Assembly (NCBI GenBank): GCA_021404985.1
Contig: QWHP01000124.1
Location: 1 to 7,797, forward strand
DNA length: 7,797 nt
Direction of reading: 5' to 3'
Origin: Actinobacteria bacterium ATB1
Lineage (GTDB): Bacteria; Actinomycetota; Acidimicrobiia; UBA2766
Shown piece after piece: positions 1 through 5,476 of this stretch (position 1 is its first letter; each line of letters starts with the position of its first letter). Under the pieces are notes generated by a model, which saw only the letters and a program-made list of their open reading frames with translations, was not told the origin of the DNA and made no database searches. The position numbers and the translations under genes were made by a program.

Positions 1-744
1 GAAGAGGTAGCGAAAGCCCGTGTACTCGGTGGCGAAACCGGAGACGAGCTCCGACTCGGCGAAGGGCATGTCGAAGGGTGCCTGGGAGAGCTCGGCCTGG
101 GCGGCGACGATGAAGACGACGAACGCGACGATCTGCGGGATCAGGAACGGGATCGGCAGGAACCCGAAGGCCTCGAAGGATCCCTGGGCAGCCACGATCT
201 GCTGCATGTTCATCGACTGCGCCATCATGACGACGGCGACGACCGACAACAGGAGCGGGAGCTCGTAGGCCATGAGCTGCCCGGCGGCGCGAAAGCCGCC
301 CATCAGGGAGTACTTGTTCGCCGAGGACCAGCCGGCGAGGAGGACGCCTATCGTCCCGATAGAAGCCACCGCGAACGTCATGAAGACCTGGGCATCGATG
401 TCGATCACGTTCAGGGTGGGGCCGAAGGGGACCGTGATGAAGACGAGGACGACGGAGACGATCACGAAGGCGGGGGCCATTGCGAACACCGGCTTGTCCG
501 CGGCCTCGGGTATGACGTCCTCCTTCTGCATGAACTTGAGGCCGTCGGCGATGAGCTGTGCCCAGCCGTGGAATCCGCCCGCCTCCATCGGGCCCAGGCG
601 GGACTGCATGTGGGCGAGCATCTTCAGGAACAGGTAGCCGAGCACCAGCGCCGACAGCGGAACAAGGAGAGCGATCGCCAGGACCTTCACCAGGAGCCAG
701 CCGACGAAGCTCCAGTCCACACCGAACGCGAGCACGGCACTCAT
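1..744 (-). CDS. nuoH: NADH-quinone oxidoreductase subunit H (complex I membrane subunit), 3' part missing
   Basis: NuoH is the membrane subunit that forms the floor of the quinone chamber and links it to the proton-pumping arm of complex I. The frame is open for 248 residues from the ATG at 742-744 to the window edge. The family is usually about 320-400 aa, so roughly the last quarter to third is missing. Visible hallmarks are a hydrophobic first helix (about 12-42), SRLGPMEAG (48-56) followed by IADGLKF (65-71), the block GWSSANKYSLMGG (138-150) with AYELPLL (159-165), and AELSQAPFDMP (217-227) with TEYTGFRYLF (239-248). The usual RxGPNRxGP signature reads RLGPMEAGGFHGW instead. From memory, this variant is typical of the second nuo cluster of streptomycetes. 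The start overlaps the nuoD stop as ATGA (4 nt), with GGGAG about 10 nt upstream, so translation is probably coupled. nuoI-N presumably follow beyond the left edge (inference). Confidence 0.95.
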   Translation of the reverse strand, partial: MSAVLAFGVDWSFVGWLLVKVLAIALLVPLSALVLGYLFLKMLAHMQSRLGPMEAGGFHGWAQLIADGLKFMQKEDVIPEAADKPVFAMAPAFVIVSVVLVFITVPFGPTLNVIDIDAQVFMTFAVASIGTIGVLLAGWSSANKYSLMGGFRAAGQLMAYELPLLLSVVAVVMMAQSMNMQQIVAAQGSFEAFGFLPIPFLIPQIVAFVVFIVAAQAELSQAPFDMPFAESELVSGFATEYTGFRYLF

Positions 745-1916
745 CGGTCGACGTCTCCCAGGATGAAGTAGAGGCTTCCGAGGATGGCGATGACGTCCGC
801 CATGTACGCACCTTCGAGGAGCCAGGGCAGGATGCTCACGTTGGAGAAGGAAGGCGTGCGGATCTTGAGCCGGTACGGGATGCGCCCGCCGCGGGAGACG
901 AGGTAGTAGCCCATCTCACCGAGAGGTCCCTCTGCGCGCTGGTACACCTCGCCGGGGGGCACCTGGATGATCCTGGGTACCTTCGACATGATGGGACCCG
1001 ATGGCAGGCTGTCGCAGGCGCCCCGGATGATCCGGACGGACTGGCGGACTTCCTCGAGTCTGCACCAGGCCCGCGAGTAGCAGTCGCCCCCGGTGTCGGT
1101 GACCACGTCGAAGTCGAGCTCCGGATATGCGAGGTACGGCTCGTCGCGCCGGATGTCGATCGTGCAGCCGGACGCCCTGATGTTCGCCCCGGTCACACCG
1201 CAGGCAAGCCCGCGTTCGATCGGGATGACCCCCACGCCGCGGGTCCGCTCGCGGAATATGTCGTTGCCGAGGATCAGGTCCTCGAGATCGTCGCAGACTC
1301 GCAAGATGGCGTCCATCGCCGACTTCGTCTCGTCGAGGAAGCCGGCGGGCAGGTCGTCCTTGAGGCCGCCGACACGGTTGAAGTTCGGGTGGAACCGACC
1401 CCCGGTGACGGACTCGATGAGGTCGAGGACGCGTTCGCGGTCCCGGAACGCGTGGAAGATCGGGGTGATCGCCCCGATCTCGATCCCGAAGGCGCCGAGA
1501 AAGGCCATGAACGTGGCGATGCGGGCCATTTCGGTGAGGATCGTTCGGATGTACACGGCCCGGGGAGGCGCCTCGATCCCCATGAGGCGCTCGGCCGCGA
1601 GGATGAAGGGGATCTCGTTCGCGTAGCCCGAGAGCCAGTCGATCCGGTTCACGAGCGTGGTCACCTGCGGATAGGTCCGCACTTCGCAGAGCTTCTCGTA
1701 GCCGCGGTGCATGTAGCCGAGGACGGGCTGGACTTCCTCGATCCTCTCGCCGTCCACCCTCGCGACAAGCCGGAAGACACCGTGCGTGGACGGGTGCTGC
1801 GGGCCGATGTTGAGAGTCATCTCCGGCGTCTCGATCTCGACCGCGACACCTATGTCGGCCATGTGGGCGGCGGTTCGCGCCTGCGCCGATATCTCGGAGG
1901 GAGTGATCGTGGCCAT
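741..1916 (-). CDS. nuoD: NADH-quinone oxidoreductase subunit D (49-kDa quinone-site subunit)
   Basis: NuoD is the peripheral-arm subunit that, with NuoB and NuoH, forms the quinone-reduction site at the end of the Fe-S chain. It is full length at 391 aa. It shows GPQHPSTHG (38-46), HRGYEK (70-75), GAITPIFHAFRDRE (148-161), GRFHPNFNRVGGLKDDLP (about 172-189), RTRGVGV and the C-terminal GSLYFILGDVDR. His45 matches the quinone-ligand His38 of Thermus Nqo4. The position of ligand Tyr87 is Trp94 (RIDWLSG), Asp139 is Glu146, and Asp401 is Tyr383; this alignment is by eye and from memory. The CxxC motifs of [NiFe]-hydrogenase large subunits are absent, so it is not a hydrogenase. The ATG at 1914-1916 overlaps the nuoC stop by 1 nt (TGATG), with GAGG just upstream. 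The next gene is nuoH rather than nuoE. Confidence 0.96.
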   Translation of the reverse strand: MATITPSEISAQARTAAHMADIGVAVEIETPEMTLNIGPQHPSTHGVFRLVARVDGERIEEVQPVLGYMHRGYEKLCEVRTYPQVTTLVNRIDWLSGYANEIPFILAAERLMGIEAPPRAVYIRTILTEMARIATFMAFLGAFGIEIGAITPIFHAFRDRERVLDLIESVTGGRFHPNFNRVGGLKDDLPAGFLDETKSAMDAILRVCDDLEDLILGNDIFRERTRGVGVIPIERGLACGVTGANIRASGCTIDIRRDEPYLAYPELDFDVVTDTGGDCYSRAWCRLEEVRQSVRIIRGACDSLPSGPIMSKVPRIIQVPPGEVYQRAEGPLGEMGYYLVSRGGRIPYRLKIRTPSFSNVSILPWLLEGAYMADVIAILGSLYFILGDVDR

Positions 1917-2635
1917 CAGTCCTCACCGCCTTCCGGGTCGGCGGAGTCGCTTCCCTCTGCGACTGCCACCTCGACGACGTTCCCCTCGTCGTCGAGGACC
2001 GGCGCGTCATCGGGCATGTCCTCGACGTCCACGTCCCCCGGCCATGGCTTGACCTCGCGGGCACCGAGCTTGAAGGACTTCAGGAGGGGATGTCCCTCGA
2101 ACTCGTCTGTGAGGTAGATCTTCCTCGGGTCCGGATGCCCCTCCACCACGATCCCGAACATCTCCATCATCTCGCGCTCGTGCCAGTTCGCGCCCTCGTA
2201 GACGCCGACGAGCGTCGAGATCGAAGGATCGCTCTTGGGAAGGTTGGCCTTCAGCGTCACCCCGTGGTGCTGCGCGGTCGACGTGATCCGGCCGACGACC
2301 TGGAGGAGGGCTCCGGACGGCGGCCGGTAGGTGTCCTCTCCGGCGCCGGTCTCCTCGTCCCTCCCCGAGGACGCTTCGTCCGCTCCCGTGGACGCTTCTG
2401 CGTCCTCCCCTGGGTCATTCTCGGCCTCCTCCCCGACCCAGTCGATCGCCGAGACGAAGGAGAAGAAGTCGCACCCGAGGTCGTCGCGCGCATGCGTGAA
2501 CGCCGCGATCCAGGCATCGGGTGACACGAGTACCGAGGCCTGACCCTGGAAGGTGGAGGTCGACTCCACGCCTTCGCCGAGGGCGTCCCTGAAGGAGGCG
2601 GTGATCTCCTCAGGCGCGAGTGCCAATGGGCTCAC
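1916..2635 (-). CDS. nuoC: NADH-quinone oxidoreductase subunit C (30-kDa subunit) with acidic insert
   Basis: NuoC is a structural subunit of the complex I peripheral arm that packs against NuoD. The family core is clear near the C-terminus: NWHEREMMEMFGI (150-162), GHPDPRKIYL (166-175) and EGHPLLKSF (180-188). The protein has 239 aa. Residues 69-106 form a low-complexity insert rich in Glu, Asp, Gly, Ala and Ser, splitting the first strand region (CDFFSFVSAIDWVG, 55-68) from the next (LLQVVGR, 110-116). The last 40 residues are also strongly acidic. Within the insert a 7-residue unit occurs twice (DAEASTG, ADEASSG). The chosen start is GTG at 2633-2635, preceded by AGGAG 10 nt upstream, which gives a 26-nt overlap with the 3' end of nuoB. 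A TTG three codons later is also possible. The gene ends overlapping the nuoD ATG. Confidence 0.93.
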   Translation of the reverse strand: MSPLALAPEEITASFRDALGEGVESTSTFQGQASVLVSPDAWIAAFTHARDDLGCDFFSFVSAIDWVGEEAENDPGEDAEASTGADEASSGRDEETGAGEDTYRPPSGALLQVVGRITSTAQHHGVTLKANLPKSDPSISTLVGVYEGANWHEREMMEMFGIVVEGHPDPRKIYLTDEFEGHPLLKSFKLGAREVKPWPGDVDVEDMPDDAPVLDDEGNVVEVAVAEGSDSADPEGGED

Positions 2636-3125
2636 CCCTCCACTTCTCCTGGATGTCTTCGTTCTGGATCATCTTCTGGAGCTCGAGTACACCCTGCAAC
2701 AGGGCCTCCGGGCGCGGCGGACATCCGGGCACGTACACGTCGACGGGAATGATCTGGTCGACACCCTTCGTGACCGAGTACGAATCCCAGTACGGGCCTC
2801 CGCAGTTGGAGCACGAGCCCATCGAGATCACGTACTTGGGCTCGGGCATCTGGTCGTAGATCCTCTTCACCGCCGGAGCCATCTTGTCGGTGAGCGTGCC
2901 TGCGACGACCATGAGGTCGGCCTGGCGCGGTGAGGACGGGAGGGGGATCACTCCGAATCGCATCAGGTCGTATCGCGGAGCGGTGATGGCGGCACCCATC
3001 TCGATCGCGCAGCAGGCGAGCCCGAACTGGAACATCCAGAGCGAGTACTTGCGGCTCCAGTTCAGGAGCCAGGCGACAGGTTTGCCTGCCCCCTTGTTGA
3101 GGTTGATGCGCTCGAGCAGGGGCAT
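2610..3125 (-). CDS. nuoB: NADH-quinone oxidoreductase subunit B (Fe-S cluster N2 subunit)
   Basis: NuoB carries the terminal [4Fe-4S] cluster N2, which passes electrons to quinone bound at the NuoD/NuoB/NuoH interface. The 171-aa protein has all four expected cluster ligands: the tandem Cys38-Cys39 (FGLACCAIEM), Cys105 (SMGSCSNCGG) and Cys135 (YVPGCPPRPE). Cys108 is an extra cysteine at a position where other species often have Ser. TAPRYDLMRFG (48-58) and GTLTDKMAP (76-84) are also standard. The ATG at 3123-3125 has AGGAGG 9 nt upstream. It lies 84 nt after the nuoA stop, the only real gap between genes in this operon, and I see no promoter or terminator in that gap. The 3' end overlaps the nuoC start by 26 nt. 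Confidence 0.97.
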   Translation of the reverse strand: MPLLERINLNKGAGKPVAWLLNWSRKYSLWMFQFGLACCAIEMGAAITAPRYDLMRFGVIPLPSSPRQADLMVVAGTLTDKMAPAVKRIYDQMPEPKYVISMGSCSNCGGPYWDSYSVTKGVDQIIPVDVYVPGCPPRPEALLQGVLELQKMIQNEDIQEKWRGEPIGTRA

Positions 3126-3209
3126 CAGCGCCCACCTCCTGCGAGTCGCGTGATCGGGAAACTTTTCACGAGGTGGATCGGACGGGTTCGCGTGCGGGGC
3201 ATCTCGTGA

Positions 3210-3581
3210 TCACATCCACCTGAGGAGGCCCTTGCGGATGGCGTACGCAAGGGCGGTGACGAGAATTCCTACGAAGATGGCCATCTCGACGAGAACGGCC
3301 CAAGCATCCGCGACCGTGCCCATCACGGTCGCCCATGGAAAGATGAATGCGGCCTCGATGTCGAAGATCACGAAGAGGAGGGCGAACACGTAGTAGCGCA
3401 CGTGCTGCTGGGTCCACCAGTCTCCCTCGGCCTCGACTCCGCACTCGTAGGTGGCGAGCTTCACGGCCGTCTGCCGCCGGGGCTGGAGGACCCTGGCGAC
3501 ACCGATCATCGCGCCGAAAAGCCCGAGGCCGACCAGTACGAACACGAATATCGTGAGGTAGTTCGAGTAGTAGTCGCTCAA
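3210..3581 (-). CDS. nuoA: NADH-quinone oxidoreductase subunit A
   Basis: NuoA is a small three-helix membrane subunit next to NuoH at the junction of the peripheral and membrane arms. The 123-aa protein has a first helix at about 8-32, then the conserved loop with YECG (45-48), a second helix at about 62-82 carrying FDIEAAFIFPW (73-83), and a third at about 94-115. I chose TTG at 3579-3581 as the start because AGGAG lies exactly 6 nt upstream. The predicted product is then a normal NuoA length and begins just before the first helix. Extending to an upstream ATG at 3726-3728 adds 49 residues unlike any NuoA and would place the probable promoter inside the gene. This is the first gene of the operon, and a promoter candidate lies at 3648-3676. 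Confidence 0.94.
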   Translation of the reverse strand: MSDYYSNYLTIFVFVLVGLGLFGAMIGVARVLQPRRQTAVKLATYECGVEAEGDWWTQQHVRYYVFALLFVIFDIEAAFIFPWATVMGTVADAWAVLVEMAIFVGILVTALAYAIRKGLLRWM

Positions 3582-3620
3582 GAGGCGCTCCTGCGTGGAC
3601 GGGGGGACGTCTCGGCGCCA

Positions 3621-3639
3621 AGTCGGGTGGGGGCCGACT
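3621..3639 (-). repeat. Inverted repeat in the nuoA leader (hairpin or operator candidate)
   Basis: AGTCGG (3621-3626) and CCGACT (3634-3639) form a perfect 6-bp inverted repeat around a 7-nt G-rich loop. It falls at the predicted 5' end of the nuo transcript, just downstream of the putative -10 box. It could be an RNA hairpin that protects the 5' end or a protein-binding site. A stem this short can also arise by chance in GC-rich DNA. Confidence 0.25.
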
Positions 3640-3647
3640 GCGGGGAG

Positions 3648-3676
3648 ATGATAGGCAGAGGCCCATTTTCCGCCAA
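3648..3676 (-). promoter_or_regulatory. Probable sigma70-type promoter of the nuo operon
   Basis: Read on the minus strand, a -35-like TTGGCG (3671-3676, 4 of 6 matches to TTGACA) is followed after exactly 17 nt by a -10-like TATCAT (3648-3653, 5 of 6 matches to TATAAT). Transcription would start near 3641, giving a leader of about 60 nt before the nuoA TTG. Position, spacing and lack of competing genes support it, but it has no experimental support. Confidence 0.5.
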
Positions 3677-3743
3677 AGCCGGTCTGATGCCGACCACTCT
3701 GCGTGAACAGCAGTGCAGGATCTGTCATCCTCGAGGCGAAGAT

Positions 3744-3787
3744 AAGGAGGTCGAAGAGTGTTCCTTCGGGGGAGGGAACGAAGAGTG
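3744..3787 (+). promoter_or_regulatory. Duplicated ribosome-binding site and GTG start region of the patatin gene
   Basis: Two similar blocks occur 27 nt apart: GGAGG, a short spacer, CGAAGA, then GTG. The starts are at 3758 and 3785, in the same frame. Between them CTTCG (3764-3768) can pair with CGAAG at 3752-3756, looping out the first GTG. It can also pair with CGAAG at 3779-3783, looping out the second ribosome-binding site. The pairings exclude each other. They are short, so a regulatory role is only a possibility. Confidence 0.3.
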
Positions 3788-4753
3788 CGCAAGCGGAAGA
3801 TGCTCGGAGAGCTTCTGCACCGCTGGCCCAAGCGTCCAGCGGGCGGTGAGCACCGCACTACGGCTGTTGTCCTGTCTGGAGGCGGCCACCTCGGGGCGAT
3901 CCACGTCGGTCAGCTACGCGCCATCGTCGAGGCCGGTATCGAGGTGGACGCCTACATCGCCACATCCGTCGGCGCACTGAACGCGGCCGTGATGGCTGCG
4001 CGCCCGGGCATGGCCGGTGTCGACAGACTCCACGAGATCTGGCGCGGTGTGCGCACCGACGAGATCTTCCCCGGAGGCACCGTCGCGCAGGCATGGAAGA
4101 TCGCCCGGGGCCACGATCACCTCTACCCGAACGACGGCATGGTGCGCCTCATAACGAGCGCGATCCCCGTCACGAGCTTCTCCGACCTGAAGGTTCCACT
4201 GCGGGTAGTCACCGCAGAATTGGATTCCGGCGAGGAACGCGTCTTCGCGTCGGGCTCGCTGCTCCGTCCGTTGCTCGCAACGACGGCGCTACCGGGCGTG
4301 TTCCCGCCGGTGAGGATTGCCGACAAGACCTACGTCGACGGCGGCATCGTGAACAACGTGCCGATCAGCCATGCCGTCGACGCGGACCGCGTGTTCGTGC
4401 TCGAGCTCCAAGAGCTGTCGAGCGAGGCCCTGCCCACCTCCTCGTTCGGGCTCCTCCTGCGCTCGTTCGCGATCAGCCGCTCGAGCCGATTCCATCTCGA
4501 CATCGAGCGGTATGCCGGCGCCGCCGAATTCCACGTGATCCCACAGCCGGCGATTCCCGATATCCGTTTTCCCGACCTTAGCCACTCCCTGGAGCTGATG
4601 GAGCTCGGCTACCGGACAGCACGGGACTATCTCGACGCGGCGGTCGCCCACGTCGTCGAACCGACGCCCTCGGCATCTCCGGCCGCCGCCGCGGCGCTGC
4701 CATTCGGTGTGGTGGAAGACGACGTCACCGGCGGCGAGGCCCTCGCGTACTAG
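3758..4753 (+). CDS. Patatin-like phospholipase family protein
   Basis: This is a patatin-fold serine lipid acyl hydrolase using a Ser-Asp dyad; the actual substrate is unknown. Of 331 residues, the core begins with the oxyanion glycine motif SGGGHLGAIHVG (40-51). The nucleophile elbow is IATSVGALNAA (67-77, Ser70). The family segment TTALPGVFPPVRI (175-187) precedes YVDGGIVNNVP (192-202), with catalytic Asp194. The elbow reads AxSxG instead of the usual GxSxG. The N-terminus is strongly basic (RGRERRVRKRK, 4-14) and I see no signal peptide or membrane helix, so a cytoplasmic or membrane-surface location is likely. The GTG start at 3758 has AAGGAGG 7 nt upstream. A second in-frame GTG at 3785 has its own GGAGGG 8 nt upstream and is a real alternative. 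The gene is divergent from nuoA and has no co-directional partner. Confidence 0.88.
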   Translation: MFLRGRERRVRKRKMLGELLHRWPKRPAGGEHRTTAVVLSGGGHLGAIHVGQLRAIVEAGIEVDAYIATSVGALNAAVMAARPGMAGVDRLHEIWRGVRTDEIFPGGTVAQAWKIARGHDHLYPNDGMVRLITSAIPVTSFSDLKVPLRVVTAELDSGEERVFASGSLLRPLLATTALPGVFPPVRIADKTYVDGGIVNNVPISHAVDADRVFVLELQELSSEALPTSSFGLLLRSFAISRSSRFHLDIERYAGAAEFHVIPQPAIPDIRFPDLSHSLELMELGYRTARDYLDAAVAHVVEPTPSASPAAAAALPFGVVEDDVTGGEALAY

Positions 4754-4809
4754 AGCACGTTCGCCTTGACGAAGCGTCTTCCCAAAGGGACTGCGACCTT
4801 GCCGCCTAC

Positions 4810-5176
4810 TCAGCGGATGGGCGGCTCGCGAATGGCGAGTCGGGTCGGGCTCAGCGTCGCGATCGCACCGTGCTCCACGTCATCGGTGATCGATGGCAGG
4901 TTCGCAAGGAGGATCTCTGCTTGCTCGTCAGGTCCGAACTCGGCGACATGACGGAGGTGAATCACCGAGGGGCTCCGGACGTGACGAGCGCGAGCAACTT
5001 GGGGAAGTCGCTGTCGGCGGTCACGACAGCAAAGCCCTCGGCGACCGCGTAGTCGAAGATCTCCGGGTCCGCGGCTTCAGGAGATCGACCTCCGCCAGGT
5101 GCGTCGCGTCATGCCCAGCGTCACTGAGTAGCCGTAGGAGCTGCGGCGACAGGTTTGCGTCGAGCAGAAGTCTCAT
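4810..5176 (-). pseudogene. DUF5615 PIN-like toxin gene, two apparent -1 frameshifts
   Basis: The ATG at 5174-5176 overlaps the stop of the DUF433 gene as ATGA. Frame 1 begins as a typical DUF5615 (PIN-like) protein, MRLLLDANLSPQLLRLL then DAGHDATHLAEVDLLK, but runs to a stop at 5021-5023 after 51 residues. Homology moves to a second frame near 5070-5077, reading ADPEIFDYAVAEGFAVVTAD then SDFPKLLAL. It moves again at a C4 run (4969-4972), reading SVIHLRHVAEFGPDEQAEIL and ending at 4810-4812. Restoring one base at each point gives one protein of about 122 aa, the usual family length, with the acidic residues of LLLDAN and TADSDF in place. Known relatives are predicted ribonuclease toxins of DUF433/DUF5615 pairs. 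Either the gene has decayed or the sequence has two base-loss errors; the C-run at the second site makes error plausible. Confidence 0.8.
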
Positions 5177-5403
5177 GCGGGTCGAGCGACTGGGACCTCA
5201 CGTTCGTTCACGACAGCAGATGCGTACTCGAGAGCGGCGAGCACATCGGCGCGTTCCAGATGCGGGTAATCAACAAGCAGCTCATCAATGGTTCGCCCGC
5301 CAGCCAGCTGGGCGAGCACCATGCCGACAGTGACGCGCAGATCGCGAATGCAAGGCAGGCCCCCCATTCGGTCCGGGTCCACTGTGATGCGATCGAACGC
5401 CAT
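5173..5403 (-). CDS. DUF433 family antitoxin-like protein
   Basis: This 76-aa protein matches the DUF433 family, small helix-turn-helix-like proteins commonly found as the antitoxin partner of DUF5615 PIN-like proteins. It opens with the characteristic FDRITVDPDRMGGLPCIRDL (3-22), followed by a V-rich strand and helices (VTVGMVLAQLAGGRTIDELL, 24-43), then DYPHLERADVLAALEYA (45-61). Its stop overlaps the ATG of the toxin-like gene by 4 nt, a classic translationally coupled antitoxin-toxin order. There is no good ribosome-binding site before the ATG at 5401-5403. A TAGCAT hexamer ends 6 nt before it, as expected for a leaderless actinobacterial transcript. With the toxin apparently broken, this may now be an orphan antitoxin or a DNA-binding remnant. 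The family match is by motif recognition only. Confidence 0.85.
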   Translation of the reverse strand: MAFDRITVDPDRMGGLPCIRDLRVTVGMVLAQLAGGRTIDELLVDYPHLERADVLAALEYASAVVNEREVPVARPA

Positions 5404-5409
5404 GACCCG

Positions 5410-5415
5410 ATGCTA
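5410..5415 (-). promoter_or_regulatory. Candidate -10 box for leaderless transcription of the DUF433 gene
   Basis: On the minus strand TAGCAT fits the actinobacterial TANNNT -10 pattern and is separated from the ATG by 6 nt, so transcription would begin at or next to the start codon. No convincing -35 is seen, and no Shine-Dalgarno sequence precedes the gene, both consistent with leaderless expression. The motif is short, so the call is tentative. Confidence 0.35.
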
Positions 5416-5418
5416 CGC

Positions 5419-5428
5419 GCCGATCGGC
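5419..5428. repeat. 10-bp perfect palindrome upstream of the toxin-antitoxin locus
   Basis: GCCGATCGGC reads the same on both strands and sits 3 nt upstream of the candidate -10 box of the DUF433 gene. Toxin-antitoxin operons are often repressed by their antitoxin at such a site, so it is an operator candidate. It is GC-rich and could be chance. Confidence 0.3.
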
Positions 5429-5476
5429 TCCCGGCGGGCGGTCTGGTGCGATATGGCTTCGTTTCCCCCTGGGATA

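Noticed and set aside
741..1916. NuoD-like gene as a [NiFe]-hydrogenase large subunit
   Set aside because: The N- and C-terminal CxxC nickel motifs are missing, and the neighbours are all NuoA/B/C/H type.
558..2117. Long plus-strand open frame opposite nuoD and nuoC (519 codons)
   Set aside because: It lies antisense to clearly conserved complex I genes, its product is Arg/Asp/Gly-rich with no recognisable motif, and GC-rich DNA commonly leaves such antisense frames open.
3582..3728. Extended NuoA start at the ATG 3726-3728
   Set aside because: The extra 49 residues do not resemble NuoA, while the TTG at 3581 has an ideally placed AGGAG and gives the family length.
4801..4825. GCCGCC/GGCGGC inverted repeat between the convergent patatin and toxin-like genes as a terminator
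   Set aside because: A 6-bp stem with a 13-nt loop and no T-run is too weak, and it overlaps the 3' end of the toxin-like gene; I see no better terminator in the 56-nt gap.
5021..5176. Stand-alone 51-residue small protein instead of a broken toxin
   Set aside because: The homology continues without a gap in the two following frames, so a frameshifted gene explains the sequence better than a genuine short protein.
4766..5333. Plus-strand open frames across the toxin-antitoxin locus
   Set aside because: They are antisense to the DUF433/DUF5615 coding signal, which is recognisable by motif on the minus strand; the plus-strand products show no family features.
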